From assembly GCA_003670825.1 (NCBI GenBank), contig QWQL01000082.1:1-5700 (forward strand): 5,700 nucleotides of DNA, read 5' to 3'. The translations under genes were made by a program, and so were the position numbers. Under the pieces are notes generated by a model. That model was not told the origin of the DNA and made no database searches. It saw only the letters and a list, made by a program, of their open reading frames with translations. Positions 1 through 5,412 of this stretch are shown here, piece after piece. The DNA is from Planctomycetota bacterium (GTDB lineage: Bacteria > Planctomycetota > Planctomycetia > Pirellulales > UBA1268). Within the stretch, counting starts at the first letter, position 1. Each line of letters starts with the position of its first letter.

Positions 1-542
1 AGGTCGTTGTAGATCGCGATGTGGCTGGCCGGCATGTTGGGCAGGTATTTGAGCAGCCACAGCGGTGTCAGTTGAGGCATGCCATCGCTCGCCCAGAGCT
101 GAAAGTTGAAGCCACCAGCGGCACCGCGGCACGGGGCGACACTGGCGGTGAAATCCTCCGGCAGCGTGAGCATGTAGTCAGAGCCGAAGACGCAGCCGAA
201 CCGCTCCGGGGCATGGTGCGTCATGGCGGTGCCGCAGTGATGGAGGGCCCGCTGCGCCGCCGCGACCGCCATCTGGCTTTCGCGGCACATCACCTTGCAA
301 CCTTTGCGGATCGCCTTTTTTCGCTCGCCTTCGAGGGGGCCGAAGTTGTCGATCTCGCCAGTAAAGCCCCGGGCTTGGGCCGCGTGGTGGAGCGGGATCC
401 CGCCCGTGGGAAAGGCGTCGAGCGGGCCGACGCCGCTGCGGCCCTCGACCAGGCCTGCCCAGAGGTCGTCGAGCCCGAGCCCCAGGGGGCAGACAACGCC
501 CATGCCGGTGATCACCACCCGTCGCTCAGCCGACCCGCTCAT
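1..542 (-). CDS. Divergent beta-ketoacyl-ACP synthase (KAS I/II family), N-terminal part, cut by the left edge
   Basis: The 180 complete residues visible form the N-terminal half of a thiolase-fold condensing enzyme. The start RRVVITGMGVVCPLG (residues 7-21) is the family's opening strand and loop, followed by GRSGVGPLDAF (34-44), a KVMCRESQMAVAAA helix (83-96), and NMPASHIAIYND (169-180), which aligns with the stretch just before the active site in FabF. The catalytic cysteine would fall near residue 191, beyond the edge, so activity cannot be judged. Compared with the FabF encoded at 1618-2856 it is strongly divergent: the GSGIGG motif is replaced by FGSDYM (119-124), and an extra LPEDF...FNFQLW segment follows. 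The ATG at 540-542 has an AGGAC Shine-Dalgarno (549-553) six bases upstream. It lies 56 bases after the secretin-like gene, in the same direction. It may be a second elongating KAS, a chain-length-factor-like partner, or part of a specialised lipid or polyketide route. Family is certain; function is open. Confidence 0.9.
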   Translation of the reverse strand, partial: MSGSAERRVVITGMGVVCPLGLGLDDLWAGLVEGRSGVGPLDAFPTGGIPLHHAAQARGFTGEIDNFGPLEGERKKAIRKGCKVMCRESQMAVAAAQRALHHCGTAMTHHAPERFGCVFGSDYMLTLPEDFTASVAPCRGAAGGFNFQLWASDGMPQLTPLWLLKYLPNMPASHIAIYND

Positions 543-562
543 GCACACGTCCTGTTTGTTGG

Positions 563-579
563 TGGCCCGATGCGGGCCA
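563..579 (-). repeat. Perfect 7-bp inverted repeat between the secretin-like gene and the second KAS gene
   Basis: Read on the minus strand this is TGGCCCG-CAT-CGGGCCA, a perfect 7-base stem with a 3-base loop, inside the 56-base gap. No T-run follows, so it does not look like a standard intrinsic terminator. It ends 10 bases before the Shine-Dalgarno of the downstream KAS gene. It could be an RNA processing or stability element, or chance in GC-rich DNA. Confidence 0.4.
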
Positions 580-598
580 TGGCCATCGCGCGTTTTGG

Positions 599-1567
599 TC
601 ACGGTCCGCCGCCGAGCCGGGGCTCGACGATGATCACCACGTCGCACCGCTTGACGTCCGACAGCAGCGCCACCGGCGAGACATTTTGCGCAGGCACCGG
701 CCAGGGCACCAACCCGAGTCCGATCAGGAGCGTCTGGTTGACCGGCCAGCGGAATCGCTCGCCCACCCGCACGGCGGCCACCTGGGGCACCTCCACCTGG
801 ACTCGCTGCTGGTTCACGGGGGAGGCCAGCGAGACGGCGGCCATCCGCTCGATCTGGTCGATCCGGCAGCGGACCACGGCCTCCACGGCCGTCTTATCGG
901 TGGAGATCAGCGGGTGGATGTCGATGGCGAGGCCCTCGTCGCAGGCCGACGACTGCATCTGCCAGCCCGGCCAGGCGTCGGGCCGCGGGGCGATGTCCTG
1001 CACGTACGGCTGCGTGCGGCCTCCGGAGAGCGTCGCGGGAAGGCCGTTGGCCGCAAGCACCGGGCCCGTGGGGAGTTCGTGGCAGTCAGACCGTGACCGG
1101 AGTCGGGCGAGCACGGCGGCGGCCGTCTCGCGGGGGGCGATCCAGGCCTGCACGCCGGGCGTGGCAGCTGGGATCGCGGTCAGCGCCGGCCGGGCCTCCG
1201 TCCGCCAGGCGGGGCTGTCGAGCCCGAGCACCCGAACGGTGAAGCGGTGCGGCCTGTCAGACTCGGAGACAAACCGCGAGACGATGCCATCGACCTTCAC
1301 CTGCATGTCGGCCGAGTGAAAGCAGGAGAGCGTCTGGGCGTTGGCCGAGAGCGAGGCGGGGCTCTCCCCGTGCCAGGCCGGGTAGCCCGTTTCCTGCAGG
1401 ATCCAGTCGACCACGTGGTGGTGGCTACCCGGGCCGGCCTGCTGCACGAACGGGGCGATGTCGTAGGTCTTCCAGACCTGCCCGGCATCGGCCGGGATCT
1501 GGCCGTGGGCCGCCGGCATAACCGCCATCAGCAGCACGGCAGCGAGGCCGAAGGACGACCGATCCAT
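599..1567 (-). CDS. Exported protein of unknown function with a secretin-like C-terminal half
   Basis: This 322-residue protein starts with a signal peptide: MDRSS, a hydrophobic core (about 7-18), then a likely cleavage at AHG|Q near residue 23, so it should act outside the cytoplasmic membrane. Residues 35-100 (YDIAPFV, VVDWILQETGY, a SLSANAQTLSCFHS strand, then a VDGIVSRFV helix) follow the pattern of the small N-type modules of secretins. Residues 211-290 (EGLAIDIHPLISTDKTAVEAVVR, a middle segment, then QRVQVEVPQVAAVRVGERFRWPV with QTLLIGLGL) resemble the core of the secretin domain, where a dG.tlllgG turn ends the pattern. It is far shorter than type II/III secretins (usually over 500 residues). 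No transmembrane helix is seen beyond the signal. The ATG at 1565-1567 is supported by GGAGG (1576-1580) eight bases upstream. It lies between fabF and a second KAS. The secretin relation is inferred from pattern only; the function is unknown. Confidence 0.85.
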   Translation of the reverse strand: MDRSSFGLAAVLLMAVMPAAHGQIPADAGQVWKTYDIAPFVQQAGPGSHHHVVDWILQETGYPAWHGESPASLSANAQTLSCFHSADMQVKVDGIVSRFVSESDRPHRFTVRVLGLDSPAWRTEARPALTAIPAATPGVQAWIAPRETAAAVLARLRSRSDCHELPTGPVLAANGLPATLSGGRTQPYVQDIAPRPDAWPGWQMQSSACDEGLAIDIHPLISTDKTAVEAVVRCRIDQIERMAAVSLASPVNQQRVQVEVPQVAAVRVGERFRWPVNQTLLIGLGLVPWPVPAQNVSPVALLSDVKRCDVVIIVEPRLGGGP

Positions 1568-1617
1568 GGTCGATTCCTCCCGATCAGGGGTGGGGCGTGT
1601 CGGGCCGCCCGGACGGT

Positions 1618-2856
1618 TCAGGACCGGACGAGAATCAGGCTCGCGTTGTGGCCGCCGAAGCCGAAGGAGTTGCTCATCGCCACGTCGACCTTCGCGTCGC
1701 GGGCGAACCGGGGCGTGTAGTCGAGATCGCAGTCGGGGTCGGGCGTGTCGAGGTTGATCGTCGGGGCGATCACTCCCCGGGCCATCGTCAGGGCGCAGAC
1801 GACCAGTTCGATGCCGCCGCTGGCGCCGAGCGTATGGCCGAGTTGGCTCTTCGTGCTCGAGATCGCCAACCGCTTCGCATGCTCGCCGAACACCCGCTTC
1901 ATCGCTCGCGTCTCGGCCCTGTCACCGAGGGGCGTGCTGGTGCCGTGGGCGTTGATGTACTGCACGCTGTCGGCGGCCAGTTCCGCGTCTTGCAGCGCCA
2001 TCGCCATGGCATGGGCGGCGCCGCGGCCCTCTTCGTCGGGTTGCGTGATGTGGCCCGCATCGCCGCTGGCCCCGTAGCCCTTGAGTTCGGCGTAGATGCG
2101 GGCGCCGCGCTGCTTCGCGTGTTCTCGTTCTTCAATCACCACGACGCCCGCGCCCTCGGAGAGCACGAAGCCGTCGCGCTCGACGTCGAAGGGACGGCTG
2201 GCCTGCTGCGGAGACTCGCTACGAAACGACAGCGCCCGCATGTTTTGGAATCCGGCCAGACCGATCGGCGTGAGGGCCGCCTCGCTGGCGCCGGTCACCA
2301 TCACGTCGGCGTCGCCATACTGAATCGCCCGCATGGCGCTGCCGATCGAGTTGGCGGCACTCGCGCAGGCCGTGGCCACGGCGAAGTTGGGCCCTTTGAT
2401 CCCGTAGAGGCTCGACACGTGGCCGCTGGCCGAGTTGACCATCAGTTTTGGAATGGTGAACGGCGACACCTTGTCGATGCCCTTGTGGAGCAACCGCTCC
2501 TCCTGGGCCTCAAACTCCCAGAGCCCGCCGATGCCGGAACCGATGACGACACCGCAGCGGTAGGGATCTTCCACGGAGAAGTCGAGACCCGAGTCGGTGA
2601 CGGCGTCTTTGGCCGAGGCCAGAGCAAACTGCGTGAACCGATCGAGCCGCTTGAGATCCTTGAGTGAGGCGATGTCCTCGTTCTCGGGCTCCCAACGAAT
2701 CTCACCACCGAACTGGACCCGGTAGCCGGAGACGTCGAACAGCGTGATCGGGCCCACGCCGCTGTCGCCGCGCACGATCCGATCCCAGAACACGTCAATC
2801 GGCCGGCCCAGGGAGGTCACGACTCCTATACCGGTCAGCACAACCCGTCGCTTCAT
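1618..2856 (-). CDS. fabF: 3-oxoacyl-[acyl-carrier-protein] synthase II
   Basis: A cytoplasmic condensing enzyme that joins malonyl-ACP to an acyl-ACP with loss of CO2, elongating the fatty acid by two carbons. The 412 residues match the usual FabF length. The catalytic set is complete: Cys164 in ATACASA (161-167), His304 in NAHGTSTPLGD, Lys336 and His341 in STKSQLGHTLGA, and the glycine-rich NSFGFGGHN near the C-terminus. The GSGIGG motif is at 106-111. I choose the ATG at 2854-2856 (MKRRVVLTG) because GGAG lies six bases upstream and FabF proteins usually begin this way. An in-frame ATG five codons earlier (2869-2871) has its purine-rich stretch directly against it, too close for good initiation. 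It is 36 bases downstream of acpP, a very common pairing, and very likely co-transcribed with it. Confidence 0.97.
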   Translation of the reverse strand: MKRRVVLTGIGVVTSLGRPIDVFWDRIVRGDSGVGPITLFDVSGYRVQFGGEIRWEPENEDIASLKDLKRLDRFTQFALASAKDAVTDSGLDFSVEDPYRCGVVIGSGIGGLWEFEAQEERLLHKGIDKVSPFTIPKLMVNSASGHVSSLYGIKGPNFAVATACASAANSIGSAMRAIQYGDADVMVTGASEAALTPIGLAGFQNMRALSFRSESPQQASRPFDVERDGFVLSEGAGVVVIEEREHAKQRGARIYAELKGYGASGDAGHITQPDEEGRGAAHAMAMALQDAELAADSVQYINAHGTSTPLGDRAETRAMKRVFGEHAKRLAISSTKSQLGHTLGASGGIELVVCALTMARGVIAPTINLDTPDPDCDLDYTPRFARDAKVDVAMSNSFGFGGHNASLILVRS

Positions 2857-2862
2857 CGCTCG

Positions 2863-2866
2863 CTCC
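2863..2866 (-). promoter_or_regulatory. Shine-Dalgarno deciding the fabF start
   Basis: GGAG on the minus strand, six bases before the ATG at 2854-2856. It lies inside the reading frame of the longer alternative start at 2871 and so favours the shorter, 412-residue FabF. Confidence 0.6.
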
Positions 2867-2892
2867 GCCATCCCTGCTTTGCGATCAACCGA

Positions 2893-3129
2893 TCACGACT
2901 GGTTCTTCTCGATGAACTCCACGGCCTGGCCGACCGTCTGGATCTTCTCGGCGGCTTCGTCTGGAATGTTGATCTCGAACTCCTCTTCGAGTTCCATGAC
3001 CAACTCGACCGTATCGAGCGAATCGGCGCCCAGGTCCTTGATGAACGAGGTTTCGAGCGTGATCTGATCCTTACTGACGCCGAGTTGGGAAGCCACGATG
3101 TCGATCACGCGCTCTTGGACTGAAGCCAC
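2893..3129 (-). CDS. acpP: Acyl carrier protein
   Basis: A small acidic protein of 78 residues, the normal ACP length, that carries growing acyl chains on a phosphopantetheine arm. The attachment motif GADSLDTVELVMELEEEF spans residues 34-51, with Ser37 (codon 3019-3021) as the modified serine. Helix 2 carries the usual acidic residues that dock with fatty acid synthesis enzymes. The start is GTG at 3127-3129, supported by a full AGGAGG nine bases upstream; no ATG lies in frame near it. It sits between fabG and fabF. The upstream gap of 178 bases carries a promoter and structured leader, fitting the need to make ACP in large amounts independently of fabD and fabG. Confidence 0.98.
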   Translation of the reverse strand: MASVQERVIDIVASQLGVSKDQITLETSFIKDLGADSLDTVELVMELEEEFEINIPDEAAEKIQTVGQAVEFIEKNQS

Positions 3130-3138
3130 CTTATGAAT

Positions 3139-3144
3139 CCTCCT
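3139..3144 (-). promoter_or_regulatory. Strong Shine-Dalgarno for the GTG start of acpP
   Basis: A perfect AGGAGG on the minus strand, nine bases before the GTG start codon. It is the strongest ribosome binding site in the window and fits a highly expressed gene. A hairpin (3148-3186) begins just upstream of it. Confidence 0.8.
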
Positions 3145-3147
3145 GAG

Positions 3148-3186
3148 GCCCCGCTGCAGGCCAGCCGCATGGGCGGCGTGCGGGGC
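3148..3186 (-). other. Two-level hairpin in the acpP leader
   Basis: An outer 7-bp stem (GCCCCGC at 3180-3186 on the transcript side, pairing with GCGGGGC at 3148-3154) encloses a second perfect stem GCCGC-CCAT-GCGGC (3164-3177), with an unpaired stretch on one side. All bases of both stems pair. It ends three bases before the acpP Shine-Dalgarno, so it would leave the ribosome binding site open and might protect the 5' end of the mRNA. No T-run follows, so it is not a standard terminator. The function is inferred. Confidence 0.45.
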
Positions 3187-3214
3187 AGGGCAGTCTGACG
3201 TTTCGATCCCGGCG

Positions 3215-3232
3215 GCAGCCCTCCGAGGCTGC
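3215..3232 (-). other. Short hairpin at the start of the acpP leader
   Basis: A perfect 6-bp inverted repeat GCAGCC / GGCTGC with a six-base gap that may tighten by a T-G pair to a four-base loop. It lies about 18 bases after the predicted transcription start. No T-run follows, so it is unlikely to terminate fabG transcripts by itself. It may act with the hairpin at 3148-3186 as an mRNA stability element. Confidence 0.35.
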
Positions 3233-3257
3233 GCACCTTACCTGGGTTGTCGAGGAA

Positions 3258-3287
3258 GATATACCCGCTGCGTGCCGGACGTGTCCA
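3258..3287 (-). promoter_or_regulatory. Candidate sigma70-type promoter for acpP-fabF and the genes after them
   Basis: On the minus strand TGGACA (3282-3287, five of six to TTGACA) is followed after 18 bases by TATATC (3258-3263, four of six to TATAAT). It is the only AT-rich spot in this gap. A start near 3250 would give an acpP leader of about 120 bases containing both hairpins. A dedicated promoter for acpP is known in other bacteria. The call rests on motif and position only. Confidence 0.5.
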
Positions 3288-3307
3288 GACCGGGAAAAAC
3301 ACCCCAC

Positions 3308-4084
3308 CTAACCGATCATCCCGCCATCGACGACCAGGGTCTGGGCCGTGATGTAGCCCGAGGACGGGGCGGCGAGGAACAGCACCGCCTCGGCGATCTC
3401 CCAGGCCTCGCCCAGCCGCTTGGCCGGCACCCGCTTCTTCACCTCGTCGAGCAGCACGGAGCCCAAGGCTGCCGTCATGTCGCTGGCGATGAAGCCCGGC
3501 GCCACGGCGTTGACCGTGATCTTGCGGCCGGCGAGCTCCTTGGCGACGGTCTTCGTGAGCCCCACGAGCCCCGCCTTCGACGCCGAGTAGTTGGCCTGGC
3601 CGGGGTTGCCGATCAGTCCCGACACGCTCGCCACGTTGATGATCCGGCCGTACCGCTGCTGCATCATCGCCCGGCTGGCTGCCCGCATGAAGAGAAACGG
3701 CCCGCGGAGGTTGGTGTTGAGGACGGTGTCCCACTCTTCGTCGCTCATCCGGGGCAGGAGCGTGTCGCGGGTGACGCCTGCGTTGTTGACGAGGATGTCG
3801 AGGCGGCCGCACTTCTCGACCACGGCGTCGACCACCCGCTGGGCCTCCTCGGCCTTCGAGACGTCGCAGGGAACCTCCTCGACCGTGCCCCCGGCCGCGC
3901 GAATGCCGGCGGCGACCTGGGCGAGTTTGTCGGCCGAGCGGGCGGCGATGGCAACGGTGGCGCCTCCGGCAGCGAGGGCCTCGGCGATCGCCTTGCCGAG
4001 CCCCTGGGAGGCACCGGTGACCAGCGCCACCTGGCCGCTCAGATCCACCTTCAACCGCTTGGGTCCTGAAATGTCGTCCGCCAT
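3308..4084 (-). CDS. fabG: 3-oxoacyl-[acyl-carrier-protein] reductase
   Basis: An NADPH-dependent short-chain dehydrogenase of 258 residues that reduces 3-ketoacyl-ACP to 3-hydroxyacyl-ACP in the cytoplasm. The nucleotide-binding motif TGASQGLG is at 23-30, NNAG at 100-103, and the catalytic tetrad is Asn125, Ser153, Tyr166 and Lys170, with GNPGQANYSASKAG around the tyrosine as is typical of FabG rather than a general dehydrogenase. The protein ends in VVDGGMIG, the usual closing region. I place the start at the ATG 4082-4084, since AGGAG lies nine bases upstream and the protein then begins about 20 residues before the first strand. An upstream in-frame ATG at 4192 would add 36 residues unlike the family and overlap the end of fabD. 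It follows fabD by 70 bases. Asn125 is assigned by alignment from memory with the E. coli protein. Confidence 0.96.
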   Translation of the reverse strand: MADDISGPKRLKVDLSGQVALVTGASQGLGKAIAEALAAGGATVAIAARSADKLAQVAAGIRAAGGTVEEVPCDVSKAEEAQRVVDAVVEKCGRLDILVNNAGVTRDTLLPRMSDEEWDTVLNTNLRGPFLFMRAASRAMMQQRYGRIINVASVSGLIGNPGQANYSASKAGLVGLTKTVAKELAGRKITVNAVAPGFIASDMTAALGSVLLDEVKKRVPAKRLGEAWEIAEAVLFLAAPSSGYITAQTLVVDGGMIG

Positions 4085-4093
4085 GACATCGAT

Positions 4094-4098
4094 CTCCT
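4094..4098 (-). promoter_or_regulatory. Shine-Dalgarno deciding the fabG start
   Basis: AGGAG on the minus strand, nine bases before the ATG at 4082-4084. It supports the 258-residue protein over the longer frame that begins inside fabD. The rest of the 70-base gap is T-rich on the transcript side but shows no convincing stem or promoter. Confidence 0.65.
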
Positions 4099-4154
4099 GA
4101 AGAACGGGAACGAAAAAACCTGCTTCAAAACCCGCCACTCCAGCGCATGGCCGC

Positions 4155-5117
4155 TCAGTCGAACACGCCAGAGCAGGGCACGCTCCGGTCAATCCGCTTC
4201 ATCAGCCCGCGGAGCACGCGGCCGGGACCGATCTCCCAGACCGACCGCACGCCGGTGGAGAGCATGTATGCCACGGACGCGTTCCACTCGACAACGCCGA
4301 CGACCTGCCGGGCCAGCAGATCGCGAATCTCCGCGGGATCGGTGTGCGGCCGGGCATCGACGTTGCTGACCACCGGAATCCGCGGCGGCCGGAAGGCGAC
4401 GGTCGCGAGGGCCGCTGTGAGCCGCTCGACGGCGGGTTGCATGAGCGAGGTGTGGAACGCGCCGGCGACCTCCAAGGGCACGCACTTCATCGCTCCGGCG
4501 GCGACCGCTGCCGCGTCGAGCCGCCGACAGGCCTCGGTGGCACCGGAGACGACGATGTTGCCGGGGCAGAGCACGTTGGCCACCTCCAGCACGTCGGCGC
4601 CGCGGCACTCGTCGCAGAGGGCGACCAGCTGGTCGCGGTCGACGCCGAGCACGGCGAGCATGGTGCCGGGCCGCTGCTCTGCGCATTCCTGCATCGCGCG
4701 GCCGCGGATATCGACCAGCCGCACGGCATCGTCGAAGTCGAGGGCGCCGGCGAACACGAGGGCGGTGTACTCCCCGAGCGAGAGTCCGGCGGTGATCGTG
4801 GCCGCGTCGAGCGGGTGGGGCTCGCGGACGCGAAGCACTTCCATTACTTCGCGGCCGCGAAGCACTTCCATTGCCGCCAGGCTCGTCACGAGGATCGCCG
4901 GTTGACTCACCGATGTGGCGTTGAGCCGGTCGGCAGGGCCGGAGCGGCAGATGGCGAGCAGGTCGTAGCCCAGCTGTTCCGCAGCCCGGGCAAAGAGCGC
5001 GGCGGCCTGGGGGCAGGTCTCGACCCAGTCGCCAGCCATGCCGACCGTCTGGGCACCCTGACCTGGAAACAGGATCGCCGGGGCACCGGCCTCGCCGGGA
5101 GCGGTCGCGTTTGCCAC
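4155..5117 (-). CDS. fabD: Malonyl-CoA:ACP transacylase
   Basis: It transfers malonyl from CoA to the ACP arm, supplying the extender unit for FabF. Of its 320 residues (E. coli FabD has 309), FPGQGAQ is at 17-23, the nucleophile elbow GLSLGEYTAL has Ser113, Arg138 lies in RGRAMQE to bind the malonyl carboxylate, and the catalytic His222 is in AFHTSLMQPA. The elbow has Leu where E. coli FabD has His (GHSLGE); plant enzymes share the GLSLGEY form. The start is GTG at 5115-5117, eight bases after GGGAG, giving a short tail before the first strand; a longer frame from 5222 would run through rpmF and is rejected. It begins 19 bases after rpmF and is surely co-transcribed with it. Residues 83-100 hold a nine-residue tandem duplication (MEVLRGREV / MEVLRVREP) just before the elbow, which accounts for most of its extra length. 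Confidence 0.96.
   Translation of the reverse strand: MANATAPGEAGAPAILFPGQGAQTVGMAGDWVETCPQAAALFARAAEQLGYDLLAICRSGPADRLNATSVSQPAILVTSLAAMEVLRGREVMEVLRVREPHPLDAATITAGLSLGEYTALVFAGALDFDDAVRLVDIRGRAMQECAEQRPGTMLAVLGVDRDQLVALCDECRGADVLEVANVLCPGNIVVSGATEACRRLDAAAVAAGAMKCVPLEVAGAFHTSLMQPAVERLTAALATVAFRPPRIPVVSNVDARPHTDPAEIRDLLARQVVGVVEWNASVAYMLSTGVRSVWEIGPGRVLRGLMKRIDRSVPCSGVFD
4822..4872 (-). repeat. In-frame 27-bp tandem duplication inside fabD
   Basis: Bases 4822-4845 and 4849-4872 match at 23 of 24 positions with a period of 27 bases; the last 17 (4829-4845 and 4856-4872) are identical. In the protein this repeats nine residues, MEVLRGREV then MEVLRVREP. The junction forms a perfect 16-bp palindrome at 4847-4862, centred on GCGGCCGC. 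Near identity at DNA level points to a recent duplication. The reading frame stays open, so the gene is not broken. Confidence 0.85.
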
Positions 5118-5125
5118 GGGCCTCA

Positions 5126-5130
5126 CTCCC
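5126..5130 (-). promoter_or_regulatory. Shine-Dalgarno deciding the GTG start of fabD
   Basis: GGGAG on the minus strand, eight bases before the GTG at 5115-5117. Another in-frame GTG at 5124-5126 overlaps this site and so cannot use it. Confidence 0.6.
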
Positions 5131-5136
5131 GGCAGA

Positions 5137-5319
5137 TCAGGCTTCGTCGGTCTTGACGACGGTCTTGCCCATGTACGTGCCGCAGTTGCCACACACGCGA
5201 TGGGTCGGCACGGCCTTGCCACAGCTTGAGCAGAACGTCAGTTGCCGGGGCGTGAGAAAGTCGTGCGCCCGGCGGGACCGGGTCTTTTGGTTGGATTGAC
5301 GTCGCTTTGGAACGGCCAT
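5137..5319 (-). CDS. rpmF: Large ribosomal subunit protein bL32
   Basis: A 60-residue basic protein of the 50S subunit. It opens with MAVPKRRQSNQKTRSRRAH, the L32 signature, and carries a zinc ribbon with Cys30, Cys33, Cys43 and Cys46 (CSSC and CGNC), so it is the zinc-binding form of L32 rather than the cysteine-free form. The ATG at 5317-5319 has AGGTGA (5324-5329) close upstream; a longer frame from 5382 would add 21 unrelated residues and cover the promoter. It heads the fab cluster, with fabD 19 bases downstream. In many bacteria rpmF is followed by plsX and fabH, which are both absent here. Confidence 0.97.
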   Translation of the reverse strand: MAVPKRRQSNQKTRSRRAHDFLTPRQLTFCSSCGKAVPTHRVCGNCGTYMGKTVVKTDEA

Positions 5320-5352
5320 GAAGTCACCTGAGCGTGGGCTGTGAAGCCCCAT

Positions 5353-5382
5353 AGAGTAGCCGCCGGACCGGGCTGTGGTCAA
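5353..5382 (-). promoter_or_regulatory. Candidate sigma70-type promoter for rpmF-fabD-fabG
   Basis: TTGACC (5377-5382, five of six to consensus) is followed after 18 bases by TACTCT (5353-5358), which keeps the key first TA and last T of the -10 box. A start near 5346 would give a leader of about 27 bases before the rpmF ATG. It lies in the only gap between ruvB and rpmF. Motif evidence only. Confidence 0.55.
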
Positions 5383-5386
5383 TCCG

Positions 5387-5403
5387 CCGCCGAAAACCGG
5401 CGG
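5387..5403 (-). terminator. Hairpin just after ruvB, possible terminator without a clear T-run
   Basis: On the minus strand CCGCCG-GTTTT-CGGCGG forms a perfect 6-bp GC stem nine bases after the ruvB stop codon. What follows is CGGATTGACC, not a run of T, so a standard intrinsic terminator is not supported. It sits directly before the rpmF promoter, where separation from ruvB would make sense; it could also be an mRNA 3'-end stabiliser. Confidence 0.35.
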
Positions 5404-5412
5404 GAGCCAAAC

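Noticed and set aside
21..1319. A long open frame of 432 codons on the plus strand.
   Set aside because: It lies opposite the KAS and secretin-like genes, has low-complexity Arg/Ala/Ser-rich sequence with no recognisable domain, and is the usual result of high GC in third codon positions.
1568..1617. A possible terminator between fabF and the secretin-like gene (CGGG-CGG-CCCG core).
   Set aside because: The stem is only four bases plus a bulged extension and is followed by C-rich sequence without a T-run.
1597..2667. A 356-codon open frame on the plus strand, with further ones at 3272-4069 and 4344-5156.
   Set aside because: They lie antisense to fabF, fabG and fabD, whose catalytic residues are all present. 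Their translations are rich in Arg, Gly, Asp and His with no family resemblance.
3105..3812. A 235-codon minus-strand frame covering the acpP leader and the end of fabG.
   Set aside because: It is fabG read in another frame, Arg/Pro/Gly-rich, and would hide the acpP promoter and leader. No Shine-Dalgarno supports it.
4085..4192. A 36-residue N-terminal extension of FabG from an upstream ATG at 4192.
   Set aside because: It overlaps the end of fabD, does not look like any FabG N-terminus, and the ATG at 4084 has a proper Shine-Dalgarno.
5118..5222. A longer FabD start at 5222 inside rpmF.
   Set aside because: The extra residues are rpmF in another frame; the GTG at 5117 has a well-spaced GGGAG and places FPGQGAQ near the N-terminus as expected.
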